Shown: positions 26,966 through 36,173, counted from the stretch's first letter. The stretch is 64,000 bases of DNA from Emticicia agri (GCF_004168285.1 NZ_SEWF01000003.1:62001-126000), one strand, 5' to 3'. Program-made: numbers and translations. The notes: a model not told the origin generated them from the sequence alone.

Positions 26966-28090
26966 ATGACAAATTTTAAAAATACATTGAGCACACGTAA
27001 GAATCATATCCCATTTTTAGATTTGAAATTATTGAATCGGGATTATGAGAAGTCTATCAATGAGGTGCTATCCAAAAAAATTGCGTCAGGATGGTATATA
27101 TTGGGTGAGGAAGTAAAAGTTTTTGAAAAATCATTTGCAGAATATTGCGAAACCAAACATTGTATAGGTGTTGCCAACGGTCTTGATGCATTGCTACTTT
27201 TGTTAAAGGCTTCTGATTTTCCAAAGGGTTCAGAAGTTCTCGTTCCATCAAACACCTATATTGCGAGTATACTTGCTATTTCATTGGCTGGTCTTACTCC
27301 TGTTTTAGTAGAACCAGACATCCATACTTACCTGATTGACCCAAAAAAGATTGAAGAAAAAATTACCAAAAATACTAAAGCAATTTTAGTGGTGCACCTT
27401 TATGGCAAGTGTTGCGAGATGGAGCCAATCAATGAAATTGCGAAAAGAAATAATTTAAAAGTTTTTGAAGATGCAGCCCAGTCTCATGGAGCTATTTATC
27501 AGAATAAAAAAGCAGGTAATTTGTCGGATGGAGCAGGATTTAGTTTTTATCCGACAAAAAACCTGGGAGCGATGGGCGATGCAGGAGCAGTAACAACCAA
27601 TGATGATGTTCTGGCAAGTAAGATACGAGCTTTGAGGAACTATGGGTCAGGAGAAAAATATGTTTTCGAGGAGCAAGGAATCAATAGTCGGTTAGATGAA
27701 ATGCAGGCAGCTATCCTGAGTGTAAAGTTGCCGAATCTGGATAATGAAAATAAAGTTCGCCAGTCAATTGCAAAAAGATATTTAACTGAAATTAATAACC
27801 CGACAATTACTTTACCATTTGCCGGAACAATAATGGAAGATGTCTGGCATTTGTTTGTAGTAAGAACCCGAGACCGTGATAAATTCAGAGAGTATCTTTC
27901 TCAAAATAAAATTGGCTCAGATGTTCATTATCCGGTTCCGCCACATCAACAGTTGGCCTACAAAGACTGGAACAATGATTCTTATCCGATTTCAGAAAAA
28001 ATACATCAGCAGGTAATAAGCTTGCCACTAAATGCTACCTTGTTAGAAGAAGAGGTGAGTTATATAATCGAAAAAATTAATTCGTATTGA
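26966..28090 (+). CDS. DegT/DnrJ/EryC1/StrS-family sugar aminotransferase
   Basis: A 374-aa PLP enzyme that aminates a keto-sugar nucleotide. Visible blocks: [10 protein letters not shown] at the start, [26 protein letters not shown] (cofactor Asp), [18 protein letters not shown] with the PLP-binding Lys, and [26 protein letters not shown]. It resembles the FdtB/QdtB type that makes dTDP-3-amino-3,6-dideoxyhexoses, but the exact sugar is not readable. ATG at 26966 lies 2 nt past the stop of the nuclease gene (an upstream TTG would overlap it). A glycosyltransferase and a methyltransferase follow. Confidence 0.88.
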   Translation: MTNFKNTLSTRKNHIPFLDLKLLNRDYEKSINEVLSKKIASGWYILGEEVKVFEKSFAEYCETKHCIGVANGLDALLLLLKASDFPKGSEVLVPSNTYIASILAISLAGLTPVLVEPDIHTYLIDPKKIEEKITKNTKAILVVHLYGKCCEMEPINEIAKRNNLKVFEDAAQSHGAIYQNKKAGNLSDGAGFSFYPTKNLGAMGDAGAVTTNDDVLASKIRALRNYGSGEKYVFEEQGINSRLDEMQAAILSVKLPNLDNENKVRQSIAKRYLTEINNPTITLPFAGTIMEDVWHLFVVRTRDRDKFREYLSQNKIGSDVHYPVPPHQQLAYKDWNNDSYPISEKIHQQVISLPLNATLLEEEVSYIIEKINSY

Positions 28091-28097
28091 GTCGCCT

Positions 28098-28997
28098 ATG
28101 TTATTATCTGTAGTTATACCTGTTTATAAAGGAGAAAAAACGATTACTAAACTTGTAGAAAAACTACAAGACGAACTAAAGAAGTATGACTTTGAAATAA
28201 TACTGGTAAACGATGGCAGTCCGGATAATTCAGAGCAAGTGTGTTTTTCACTGAACGAAAAATATAAGAATCTTCATTTTATTTCCCTTCGTAAAAATTT
28301 CGGAGAATTTAATGCGGTTATTTGTGGGTTGCGATATGTGAAAGGAAAATATGCCGTAATTATAGATGATGATTTCCAGAATCCTCCTTCAGAAATTCTT
28401 AAACTTCTTAACAAAGCTCAGCAAGAAAACCGTGATGTAGTGTATAGTTACTACACAGATAAGAAACATCATTTTTTCAGAAACCTCGGAAGTTGGGTAG
28501 TTAACCGAATCACTACCTGGTTGATTCATAAACCTGCAAATTTATATTTATCAAGTTTTAAACTCATCAGTAAAGAAGTTATTGCTGAGATTATTAAATA
28601 TACAGGGCCCTATCCATATATTGATGCCTTGATTTTCAGAGTTACCAATAATGTGGGAAGAGTGGAGGTAGCACATAATGATAGAATGGAAGGCGAGTCT
28701 AACTATACCATTAAGAAATTAGTCAGACTTTTTATTATCATTGTTTTTGTTTACTCACTTTTACCTATTCGGTTTGTACAGGCAACAGGTATATTCCTGA
28801 TAGCTTCATCTTTAATACTTACTTTTTTATATTTAATCAATGTAATTGCTGACTGGCAAATACTTATGTTTATTTTCTTTGGGGGAATACAACTTAGCTC
28901 GATAGGTATCATTGGTGAATATGTTGGTAAATTATTCCTAACTCAGAACGAAACTCCGCAGTTCGTAGAAAAGTATAACTCAAATCATGTTAAGTAG
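28098..28997 (+). CDS. Family 2 glycosyltransferase, DPM1/GtrB-like, membrane-anchored
   Basis: A 299-aa GT-A enzyme. SVVIPVYKGEK, ILVNDGSPDNS (nucleotide-binding Asp) and VIIDDDFQNPP (the DXD metal motif) lie in residues 1-100. Two membrane spans follow near residues 210-235 and 245-270, as in polyprenyl-phosphate glycosyltransferases such as GtrB. It probably transfers a sugar, perhaps the amino-sugar made by the upstream aminotransferase, to a lipid carrier or O-antigen/glycan. The gene starts 7 nt after the upstream stop. Confidence 0.88.
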   Translation: MLLSVVIPVYKGEKTITKLVEKLQDELKKYDFEIILVNDGSPDNSEQVCFSLNEKYKNLHFISLRKNFGEFNAVICGLRYVKGKYAVIIDDDFQNPPSEILKLLNKAQQENRDVVYSYYTDKKHHFFRNLGSWVVNRITTWLIHKPANLYLSSFKLISKEVIAEIIKYTGPYPYIDALIFRVTNNVGRVEVAHNDRMEGESNYTIKKLVRLFIIIVFVYSLLPIRFVQATGIFLIASSLILTFLYLINVIADWQILMFIFFGGIQLSSIGIIGEYVGKLFLTQNETPQFVEKYNSNHVK

Positions 28998-29751
28998 TAG
29001 AGAAGAATACCAGATGATGTATGACTCTGAAGAGAAACTTTGGTGGTATAAAATTCTGCATGAGAAAATTCTGAAAGAGATTAAATCGAAATTTGCAGAG
29101 GACAAAAGTATAAATATTCTTGATGCCGGTTGTGGAACAGGAGGATTAATGAGTTTTTTAATTCAGCACGGTTATAAGAATATTGAGGGATTTGATTTTT
29201 CAAAAGATGCGGTGAGTTTCTGCAAGGAACGGAAATTGAAAGTTCAGCACATTGATGTTACCAATTTTGATCTTGAATTTGTAGATTCTTCTTTTGATGT
29301 GATTATTAACGATGATGTATTATATCAGTTTGAAGATAATATTATCGTGAAAGCCCTGAAAAATCTTGAGAGAAAATTGAAATCTAATGGAATTTTGATT
29401 TCAAACAACAATGCTTTCGATATTTTTTATGGAACACACGATATAGCAGTAGGTGGTTTACAAAGATTTACAAAAAGTGACTTTGAAAAATACCTGACCC
29501 AAACCGGATTAAAGATTTTTCGCTACTCATATTGGAGCCTTTTCTTGTCTCCTTTGATTTTATCGGTTCGATTACTTCAGCAGTTTCAGTTAAAGTTCAA
29601 TTTAATTAACAGAGCTGAGATTAAGTCAGATGTGAGTGTACCTGGGAATTTTGTGAATAATATATTATACAAGATTGTGAAAGTAGAGGAAAAGATTTTT
29701 ACGAACGGGGGCTTTGGAAGTTCTTTGTTTTTGGTAATGATAAAAAAATAA
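28987..29751 (+). CDS. Class I SAM-dependent methyltransferase
   Basis: A 254-aa methyltransferase. Motif I is ILDAGCGTGGLMSFL (near 41-55), motif II NDDVLYQFEDN, followed by LKSNGILISNNN. The start overlaps the end of the glycosyltransferase gene by 11 nt, so the two are translationally coupled. It probably methylates the sugar or glycan assembled by the neighbouring genes. The segment about 180-205 is hydrophobic (YWSLFLSPLILSVRLL) and may contact the membrane. Confidence 0.8.
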   Translation: MLSSREEYQMMYDSEEKLWWYKILHEKILKEIKSKFAEDKSINILDAGCGTGGLMSFLIQHGYKNIEGFDFSKDAVSFCKERKLKVQHIDVTNFDLEFVDSSFDVIINDDVLYQFEDNIIVKALKNLERKLKSNGILISNNNAFDIFYGTHDIAVGGLQRFTKSDFEKYLTQTGLKIFRYSYWSLFLSPLILSVRLLQQFQLKFNLINRAEIKSDVSVPGNFVNNILYKIVKVEEKIFTNGGFGSSLFLVMIKK

Positions 29752-29776
29752 AGACCTCCGTTAAGAGGTCTTTATT
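29747..29776. terminator. Bidirectional terminator, 12-bp stem
   Basis: AATAAAGACCTC pairs perfectly with GAGGTCTTTATT around CGTTAA. It overlaps the stop codon of the methyltransferase gene and also ends purL transcription on the other strand. Confidence 0.85.
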
Positions 29777-29799
29777 CATTTATAGAAATTTGCTAAGTC

Positions 29800-32046
29800 T
29801 TAATTCATGATTTTTCCTATCACATTATCATAAAGATTTTTAGCAGTTTTGCATGTAATCACTGTTTCTCCGTCAATAATAAAGCTTCCTTCATTTACTT
29901 CGCCTAAAAAAGTAAAACTTACATTTTTGCTTCGTAATAAATTTTCAATCGAATCCTTTTGCGAATTATTCGCTGAAATTACAACTCGGCTTTGGGCTTC
30001 ACCAAATAAGAAAGCATCGGTTCTTAATTGAGCATCCGTTTTAATACTGAAACCTAATTCATTGGTAAATGACGATTCTGCCAATGTGATAAACAATCCT
30101 CCATCTGAAATGTCATGTACTGATTGAACTAGTTTATTTTGAATCAATTCTTTGATAGCTTGTTGTACATTGAACTCGGTATCCAAATCAAATGCAGGAG
30201 CAGGAGATGCTTTTACGTCACGGTATGAATATAGATACTCAGAAGAGGCAATGTCGTTTTTTGGCTCACCCACTAAGTAAATTAAATCTCCGGCATTTTT
30301 GAAATTCAAGGTCATGTGGTTCTCAGTATTTTCTAACAAACCTAACATACCTATAGTTGGCGTAGGAAATACTGGGCCATCATCTGAACTTTGGTTATAG
30401 AAACTTACATTACCACCAGTTACCGGAGTACTGAATTTGATACAAGCTTTACTCATTCCTTTTACAGCACCAACAAATTGCCAGTACACTTCGGGATTAT
30501 ATGGGTTTCCAAAATTCAGATTATTGGTAATAGCCAACGGTTCGCCTCCAGTACACACAATATTACGCGCTGCTTCAGATACGGCAATCTGGCAACCAAT
30601 TTCCGGATCGGCATTTACATATCTTCCGTTACAATCAACAGTAATAACAATGGCTTTATCTAAATTGCCTTTTTCAGGATTTCTTAATCTTACTACTGCC
30701 GCATCCGACGGACGGTTTGTGCTACGGTTGGCAGTTCCAACTGTTGAATCATATTGTTCGGTAATCCATTTGCGTGAACAGATATTTGGGTGAGACAAAA
30801 GATGTTCTGCTATTTTTACCAATTCTGCCTGGCCATTAATATCGGCCACTGAGTTAATGTCGAATTTTTTGAATTCCTGATAATAAGCAGGCTCACTATA
30901 TTTGCGATGATATTGTGGAGCTCCACCACCCAAAACTAAATCTTCTGCCGGAACATCAGCAATCAATTTCCCGTGTTGATAGAAATGGAGTCGTTGGGTA
31001 TCGGTTACTTCACCAATCTGGGCACAATGCAAATCCCATTTATCAAATATAGTTTTGATTAAATCTTCTTTACCTTTTTGTACTACCACCAACATTCTTT
31101 CCTGCGATTCTGAGAGTAAAATCTCCCAACCGTGCATGTTTGACTGACGGGTCGGAACTTTATCCAAATCTATAATCATTCCATGTTCGCCTTTGGCACT
31201 CATTTCAGAAGTAGAGCAGATGATACCTGCTGCACCCATATCCTGGATTCCGATTACATAGCCGCTACCGAGAATTTCTAAAGTAGCTTCTAACAATAGT
31301 TTTTCCATAAAGGGATCCCCTACCTGAACAGCCGGAAGTTTCTCCGTTGATTTATCGGTAATATCTTCTGAGGCAAAAGTTGCTCCATGAATTCCATCTT
31401 TTCCGGTAGCAGACCCAACTATAAATACCGGATTGCCCACACCATAAGAGGTAGCCGACGCTTGTTTACCAACTTCAACTATACCAGCAGAAAAGGCATT
31501 CACCAAAGGATTGGTATTATAACAATCGTCGAAATAGATTTCACCACCAACTGTCGGAATCCCAAAGGCATTACCATAATCACCAATTCCTTTTACCACA
31601 CCTTTTAATAGACGTTGTGTTTTTGGGGAGTTGATGTTTCCGAATCGGAGAGAATTTAATTGAGCAATAGGGCGAGCACCCATCGTGAAAATATCACGGT
31701 TGATTCCACCTACACCAGTAGCAGCACCCTGATAAGGTTCTAATGCAGAAGGGTGATTGTGTGATTCTATCTTGAAGCTACATGCCAGACCATCACCAAT
31801 ATCAACCAGACCTGCATTTTCCTCACCTGCTTTTGCTAACATGCGGTCAGAATCACGCGGTAATGTTTTTAGCCATACAATAGAATTTTTGTATGAGCAG
31901 TGCTCCGACCACATCACTGAAAAAATGGATAGTTCAGTGAAGTTGGGAGTTCGTCCTAAGATTTGTTTGATTTTCTCAAATTCTTCGGGCAATAAGCCAA
32001 GTTTTTTGGCAGTTTCGAAAGTTGGAAGTTGTTCGATTGTTTCCAC
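29800..32046 (-). CDS. purL: Phosphoribosylformylglycinamidine synthase subunit PurL (small form)
   Basis: A 748-aa PurL of the short type that works with separate PurQ and PurS, neither in this window. It converts FGAR to FGAM with ATP and glutamine-derived ammonia. Blocks: SVMWSEHCSYKNS, FKIESHNHPSALEPYQGAATGVGG, GDPFMEKLLLEATLE, IQDMGAAGI, STNRPSDAAVVRL and GGNVSFYNQS. The longer frame to 32073 begins inside a TAAATTTG promoter box (32080-32073). The in-frame GTG at 32046 gives the usual start VETIEQLPTF. Confidence 0.95.
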   Translation of the reverse strand: METIEQLPTFETAKKLGLLPEEFEKIKQILGRTPNFTELSIFSVMWSEHCSYKNSIVWLKTLPRDSDRMLAKAGEENAGLVDIGDGLACSFKIESHNHPSALEPYQGAATGVGGINRDIFTMGARPIAQLNSLRFGNINSPKTQRLLKGVVKGIGDYGNAFGIPTVGGEIYFDDCYNTNPLVNAFSAGIVEVGKQASATSYGVGNPVFIVGSATGKDGIHGATFASEDITDKSTEKLPAVQVGDPFMEKLLLEATLEILGSGYVIGIQDMGAAGIICSTSEMSAKGEHGMIIDLDKVPTRQSNMHGWEILLSESQERMLVVVQKGKEDLIKTIFDKWDLHCAQIGEVTDTQRLHFYQHGKLIADVPAEDLVLGGGAPQYHRKYSEPAYYQEFKKFDINSVADINGQAELVKIAEHLLSHPNICSRKWITEQYDSTVGTANRSTNRPSDAAVVRLRNPEKGNLDKAIVITVDCNGRYVNADPEIGCQIAVSEAARNIVCTGGEPLAITNNLNFGNPYNPEVYWQFVGAVKGMSKACIKFSTPVTGGNVSFYNQSSDDGPVFPTPTIGMLGLLENTENHMTLNFKNAGDLIYLVGEPKNDIASSEYLYSYRDVKASPAPAFDLDTEFNVQQAIKELIQNKLVQSVHDISDGGLFITLAESSFTNELGFSIKTDAQLRTDAFLFGEAQSRVVISANNSQKDSIENLLRSKNVSFTFLGEVNEGSFIIDGETVITCKTAKNLYDNVIGKIMN

Positions 32047-32072
32047 AAAAAGAAGTATTCGTAAAATTTTCA

Positions 32073-32080
32073 CAAATTTA
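32073..32080 (-). promoter_or_regulatory. TAnnTTTG -7 box of purL
   Basis: TAAATTTG on the minus strand, 26 nt upstream of the GTG start at 32046. Its position excludes the upstream GTG at 32073 as a start. Confidence 0.5.
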
Positions 32081-32136
32081 CGGTTTTTCGAGGGCTTCTG
32101 AAAGGAAAAAAAAACTAAAAATTATTTAGCGAGGGG

Positions 32137-32167
32137 TTGACATTAATTGAGGAAAGCCGTATCTTTG
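32137..32167 (+). promoter_or_regulatory. Promoter of tRNA-Ser
   Basis: TTG (32137-32139), a 20-nt spacer and TATCTTTG (32160-32167) form a textbook Bacteroidota -33/-7 promoter, 19 nt before the tRNA. Confidence 0.8.
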
Positions 32168-32186
32168 CAAAACATTTCAGTAACAC

Positions 32187-32271
32187 AGAGAGATGGCAGA
32201 GTGGTCGATTGCGGCGGTCTTGAAAACCGTTGACTGTTAAAGGTCCGGGGGTTCGAATCCCTCTCTCTCTG
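32187..32271 (+). tRNA. tRNA-Ser, anticodon UGA
   Basis: The acceptor strands AGAGAGA and TCTCTCT pair over 7 bp, the anticodon stem encloses CTTGAAA (anticodon TGA at 32221-32223), a long variable arm typical of serine follows, and the T arm has GGGGG-TTCGAAT-CCCTC. The discriminator is G at 32271. CCA is not encoded. It reads UCN codons, mainly UCA. Confidence 0.95.
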
Positions 32272-32272
32272 C

Positions 32273-32306
32273 AAAAGCCGAATCATTTGATTCGGCTTTT
32301 TTTTGT
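32273..32306 (+). terminator. Terminator after tRNA-Ser
   Basis: AGCCGAATCA and TGATTCGGCT pair perfectly around TT, followed by eight T. It ends the tRNA transcript just before the pterin dehydratase gene. Confidence 0.9.
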
Positions 32307-32354
32307 TGTATATTGTATTGAGGTTTCAGATACACACATTTAACAATTAAAATT

Positions 32355-32588
32355 ATGTGGAAGGAAGAAGACAATAAATTAAGCAGAACCTTCAAATTTA
32401 AAGATTTCTCGGAAGCTTTTGCCTTTATGACCCGTGTCGCATTTTTAGCGGAAACTCAAGGACACCATCCTGACTGGTCAAATACCTACAATAAAGTAAA
32501 TATTACTCTATCAACACATGATGCAGGGAATATTGTTACTGATAAAGACAGAGATTTGGCAAAAGCCATAGATAAGTTGCTTAAATAA
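32355..32588 (+). CDS. 4a-hydroxytetrahydrobiopterin dehydratase
   Basis: A 77-aa protein of the pterin-4a-carbinolamine dehydratase family. [19 protein letters not shown] is the first helix; [24 protein letters not shown] contains the active-site His pair and Trp; [10 protein letters not shown] is the last helix. It recycles the pterin cofactor of aromatic amino-acid hydroxylases. It is shorter than the usual 95-110 aa because the N-terminal strand is brief. No hydroxylase gene is adjacent. Confidence 0.88.
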   Translation: MWKEEDNKLSRTFKFKDFSEAFAFMTRVAFLAETQGHHPDWSNTYNKVNITLSTHDAGNIVTDKDRDLAKAIDKLLK

Positions 32589-32736
32589 AGTAGTAATTTT
32601 AAGTGCTAATTGGTGTTTATAAAGTGTTGATAATCAATTACTTACAAGAGTATGTTTTTTGCTACATAATACCAAATCCCAAGAAATTAGATTTTTTTAT
32701 ACGAAAACCTTGAAAAAAGCTGATCATATAGCTAAC

Positions 32737-32810
32737 TATTATGGCTGAGAATTGAATATTTGTTGCTTGCTTGATATATTGTACAGTACATTTAATTCTC
32801 AGCCATAATA
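32737..32810. repeat. Inverted repeat with 21-bp arms
   Basis: TATTATGGCTGAGAATTGAAT (32737-32757) and its near-exact reverse complement (32790-32810, one mismatch) flank a 32-nt centre. The hairpin lies 79 nt upstream of the permease ATG and has no coding capacity. It may be a MITE remnant, a cis-regulatory hairpin, or an insulating terminator without T-run. Confidence 0.6.
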
Positions 32811-32889
32811 AATCCTGCACAAGTGTATAAAAAAATCCGAAAAACGACGCTTTTACTCGTTCTTTTTTAACAAAACTATAACCAATAAA

Positions 32890-34185
32890 ATGTCTGACCA
32901 GTTTAAAAGAGCCATAAGCTTATATAGTTTAACCATGATTGCTATTGGCTCAAGTATTGGGTCAGGTATTTTTAAAACACCATCAGAGATTGCCACTTAC
33001 TTACCATCAGAAGGACTTATGCTTTCGGTTTGGGTAATGGGAGCTATTATAGCTGTTTGTGGAGCACTTACTTTTGCCAGTATTTCTTCTAAGTTTTCTA
33101 AAGTAGGTGGTTTTTATGTGTTTATTAAAGAGGCTTTCGGCGAATTACCTGCATTTCTTTATGGATGGTCGATGCTTGTGGTTATTAATACAGGGTCATT
33201 GGCAGCGTTAAGTTTGGTTTTTACTTCTTATCTCGGCGTTTTTATAGAAATTTCAGAAAATGTTCAGGTAATCATAGCTGTTTTTACTATTGTAGCGCTT
33301 ACCATTATGAATATCGTAGGGGTAAAACTGGGAAGTATCTTTGCCAGCATTTTTACCAGTACCAAGCTGTTGGGTATTTTTATAGTTGTAGTTATTGGTA
33401 TTTTGTTTGGCGTAAATGAAGAAATTCATCTGAATAATTTCAATTTGCCTGAAAATACGAATAATTTATCATTAATTTCAGCTTTTGGGCTTGCCCTGAT
33501 AGGAGTTTCATTCTCTTATGGGGGGTATCAACATGCTACTTTTGTGGCTGGAGAGGTGAAAGATGCCGCCAGAATAGTGCCAAAAGCTATGATTCTGGGC
33601 ATATTTGTTGTATGCCTGGCCTATTTAACAATCAATATTGCTTATTTGAGACTATTACCAATCAGTAACATAGCCACTTCTAATAGTGTTGCTTCAGATG
33701 CGATTAGTGTGGTATGGTCGATAGGTGGTAAATTTATTTCCTTTTTAATAATATTATCTGTTTTAGGTACTATTGGTATTTATATTCTGACGGCTCCACG
33801 TATTTATTTTGCTATGGCAGACGATAAATTGTTTTTCAAGAAGTTTGCTGAGATACATCCTACCTATAAAACTCCCTTCTGGGCTATTATTTTTCAATCT
33901 TTGTGGACTATTTTTTTATTAATTTTCTGGAAAACGTTCTCAAATCTGATAACTTATGTGGTTTTTGTAGATACGGCCTTTTTTTTCCTGGCAGCTTTGA
34001 CTTATTTTTGGTTGTTGAAGGAAAAAACGCTTGCCGGAAGCATAGGTGCTATTGTTTTTATGGGTATGTGTGCTTTTATAGTAGGCAATACTTTACTTGA
34101 AAAACCACAGCAGGCAGGTGCCGGATTACTTTTTTTAGGAGTCGGCTGTGTTTTTTATCTATTCTTTAAGAAAAAATCAAATTAG
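32890..34185 (+). CDS. APC-superfamily amino acid permease
   Basis: A 431-aa inner-membrane transporter with about 12 spans. The TM1 signature is IAIGSSIGSGIFKTPSEIA; the unwound-helix Gly blocks and FSYGGYQHATFVAGEVKDAAR (near 215-235) fit the APC family (LAT-type amino-acid permeases). The substrate cannot be told. It may be co-transcribed with the PLP enzyme 47 nt downstream, which would fit uptake and breakdown of a sulfur amino acid. Confidence 0.88.
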   Translation: MSDQFKRAISLYSLTMIAIGSSIGSGIFKTPSEIATYLPSEGLMLSVWVMGAIIAVCGALTFASISSKFSKVGGFYVFIKEAFGELPAFLYGWSMLVVINTGSLAALSLVFTSYLGVFIEISENVQVIIAVFTIVALTIMNIVGVKLGSIFASIFTSTKLLGIFIVVVIGILFGVNEEIHLNNFNLPENTNNLSLISAFGLALIGVSFSYGGYQHATFVAGEVKDAARIVPKAMILGIFVVCLAYLTINIAYLRLLPISNIATSNSVASDAISVVWSIGGKFISFLIILSVLGTIGIYILTAPRIYFAMADDKLFFKKFAEIHPTYKTPFWAIIFQSLWTIFLLIFWKTFSNLITYVVFVDTAFFFLAALTYFWLLKEKTLAGSIGAIVFMGMCAFIVGNTLLEKPQQAGAGLLFLGVGCVFYLFFKKKSN

Positions 34186-34232
34186 TAATTCATTTCTACA
34201 CTTTTTTAAGCTAAACAGGGAAATATTACCTT

Positions 34233-35378
34233 ATGAACGACTCTTATATTATTAATCAGCTCGCTGAAAATCGTGAGCAATACTTTCATGCAGTTGCCCC
34301 ACCCATTATTCAGACAAGTAATTTTGCTTATCCAACGGTAGATGAATTTGCCTATGCAGTTACGCATGAAAAAGATGAACACATTTATACAAGAGGTAAT
34401 AACCCCACAGTAAATATGCTATGCCAAAAAATGGCAGCATTGGAGGGAGCAGAAGATTGTTTAATGGTTGGCAGTGGAGCCGCCGCTATTACCAACGCAA
34501 TTATGTCGCAAGTAAGTATGGGCGATCATATTGTTTCTGTTAAAAACGTCTATAGCTGGGCTACCCGGCTCATGACAAATACACTTCCTCGGTTTGGAAT
34601 TACTACTACTTTTATAGATGGGACTGATATTAACAATTTTGTTGAGACAATTTCTGATAAAACCCGTCTAATTTATTTAGAATCACCCATTTCGTGGACA
34701 TTCGAAATTCAGGACTTAGAAAAAATTGCCGAATTAGCCAGAAAAAAAGGTATTATAACCATTATAGATAATAGTTATTGTACGGCTCTTTGCCAGAAAC
34801 CTATTGAATTTGGTATAGACATAATAATTTACTCAGCCACTAAATACTATAATGGACATAGCGATATAGTAGCAGGTGCTATTTGTGGTTCAAAAGAGAA
34901 AATGACCCAAATTTTCTATAACGAGTATATGACTTTTGGGAATATCTTGTCTCCACAAAACGCCTGGCTTATGTTGCGCAGTCTCCGTACTTTACCCATC
35001 AGGCTCAAACAATCTTCAGAAAGTACATTGAAAATACTTGACTTTCTTAGAAAGTCGCCTAAAATAGACAAAATATGGTATCCATTTGAAGAATCTAATC
35101 CTCAAATCGACCTTGTGAATAAGCAAATGAAAATGCCAATGGGGATGTTTACCGTATCACTTAAAAACAAAGATATATCATCAATCAAAAAATTCTGTGA
35201 ATCTTTACAGAGTTTTCTGATTGCGGTGTCCTGGGGAGGACACGAATCTCTAATAATGCCCAAATGTGCATTTGTTAGCGAGACAGACCCACAAGCAAGT
35301 ATGATCCGATTTTATATCGGCTTAGAGGAGGCAGACTATATTATTGAAGACCTGGAGAAAAACCTTTTTTTATTGTAA
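34233..35378 (+). CDS. Cys/Met-metabolism PLP enzyme (transsulfuration family)
   Basis: A 381-aa fold-type I PLP enzyme. Blocks: HIYTRGNNPTVNMLCQKMAALEGAED, VGSGAAAITNAIM, VYLESP-like LIYLESPISW, IIDNSYCTA (cofactor Asp), and SATKYYNGHSDIVAGAIC with the PLP Lys. The family contains cystathionine gamma-synthase, cystathionine beta- and gamma-lyase and methionine gamma-lyase; the sequence alone does not decide. It lies 47 nt after the permease gene on the same strand, so both may handle the same amino acid. Confidence 0.85.
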   Translation: MNDSYIINQLAENREQYFHAVAPPIIQTSNFAYPTVDEFAYAVTHEKDEHIYTRGNNPTVNMLCQKMAALEGAEDCLMVGSGAAAITNAIMSQVSMGDHIVSVKNVYSWATRLMTNTLPRFGITTTFIDGTDINNFVETISDKTRLIYLESPISWTFEIQDLEKIAELARKKGIITIIDNSYCTALCQKPIEFGIDIIIYSATKYYNGHSDIVAGAICGSKEKMTQIFYNEYMTFGNILSPQNAWLMLRSLRTLPIRLKQSSESTLKILDFLRKSPKIDKIWYPFEESNPQIDLVNKQMKMPMGMFTVSLKNKDISSIKKFCESLQSFLIAVSWGGHESLIMPKCAFVSETDPQASMIRFYIGLEEADYIIEDLEKNLFLL

Positions 35379-35474
35379 ATTGGGATTCATCTCATTGTCC
35401 GAAAAGCAAAAACAGTATCGATAAATACACATTTTGTGTATTCTAAGCAACGTAATCTGTATTAAACAGGGATA

Positions 35475-35612
35475 TTACCAGGCGTAAACTGAACGAGGAC
35501 GAGATTGTAAGCGAGCCAAATATCCTTTTGGTGCATATAATTCTTTTTCTTCATTCATGCGGGTCATTAAAAGACCACCAAAAGCGAGTGATGCGATAGT
35601 AAGTAGTAACAT
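35475..35612 (-). CDS. Small membrane peptide, 45 aa, copy 1 of a tandem pair
   Basis: I do not recognise a named family. The product has a hydrophobic N-terminal segment (MLLLTIASLAFGGLLMT) and then a short tail with ELYAPKGYL, LQSRPR and VYAW. It is clearly related to the next peptide at 35832-35966, which has the same layout. The frame is open upstream to 35690, but the ATG at 35612 is the start that aligns with the paralogue. One membrane anchor with a basic tail on one side is likely; possible roles include a membrane-protein subunit or a regulator. Confidence 0.7.
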   Translation of the reverse strand: MLLLTIASLAFGGLLMTRMNEEKELYAPKGYLARLQSRPRSVYAW

Positions 35613-35757
35613 AGTTTTAAGCACGTTTAATGTGTACAATTTTCTAAAATTCCTTGCAAAAAAGCAATAACTAAAAAAACTATAAGTCAATAATTGGATT
35701 TTTTTATCCTAAAATAGGACTCTTTTACGGTAGTTTTAGTTAAAAAAAAGCACAAAC

Positions 35758-35812
35758 ATTCAAAAATTGTATTAATAATAGGTATTTCAAGTTGTGATAC
35801 AGATTTTTGAAT
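35758..35812. terminator. Hairpin downstream of small peptide copy 2
   Basis: ATTCAAAAAT and ATTTTTGAAT pair perfectly, extended by TGTAT/ATACA with a one-base bulge. On the minus strand it follows the stop of copy 2 by 19 nt, and T-rich sequence comes after it, so it may act as terminator and separate the two small genes. Confidence 0.5.
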
Positions 35813-35831
35813 AACAATAGGGGACTTTAAA

Positions 35832-35966
35832 TTAATAAGAATAAACGTTACGTGGGCGAGTTTGTAAACTCATCAGGTAACCTTTTGGAGCATAAAGCTC
35901 AGTTGTTGCACGTACTTTGGTCATCATCAGACCACCTACGGCGAGGGCTATGGCTGCTAATAACAT
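35832..35966 (-). CDS. Small membrane peptide, 44 aa, copy 2 of a tandem pair
   Basis: This gene is too short for usual gene callers. ATG at 35966, stop TAA at 35832-35834. The product starts with a hydrophobic segment (MLLAAIALAVGGLMMTK) and continues with ELYAPKGYL, LQTRPR and VYSY. Against copy 1, the shared pattern is MLL...GGL.MT...ELYAPKGYL..LQ.RPR.VY. A well-formed promoter (TTG, 20-nt spacer, TAGTTTTG) stands 25 nt upstream. Conservation of the protein pattern between diverged copies argues that both are translated. Function unknown. Confidence 0.75.
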   Translation of the reverse strand: MLLAAIALAVGGLMMTKVRATTELYAPKGYLMSLQTRPRNVYSY

Positions 35967-35990
35967 GGCTTATAAGGTTTATTAGTTCTT

Positions 35991-36021
35991 CAAAACTATG
36001 TATTTAATTTTGTTTTGTCAA
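35991..36021 (-). promoter_or_regulatory. Promoter of small peptide copy 2
   Basis: On the minus strand: TTG (36021-36019), a 20-nt spacer and TAGTTTTG (35998-35991). Both the boxes and the spacing fit the Bacteroidota consensus; the ATG follows 25 nt later. Confidence 0.75.
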
Positions 36022-36165
36022 GTATTTTCAGAAATTTTTGAAAATAATATAACAAATGAATGTCAGTTTTTTATTAAACGGCTAAATATTAGTGATTTCT
36101 TATAAAAATATCCTATTAATAAGCTTTTAATTCAGGATAATCTTCCAGTTGAACGTTGAAATTTG

Positions 36166-36173
36166 TACTTTTG
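36166..36173 (+). promoter_or_regulatory. TAnnTTTG -7 box of rsmI
   Basis: TACTTTTG lies 15 nt upstream of the GTG at 36189 and inside the longer open frame that begins with TTG at 36156, which it therefore excludes as start. Confidence 0.5.
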
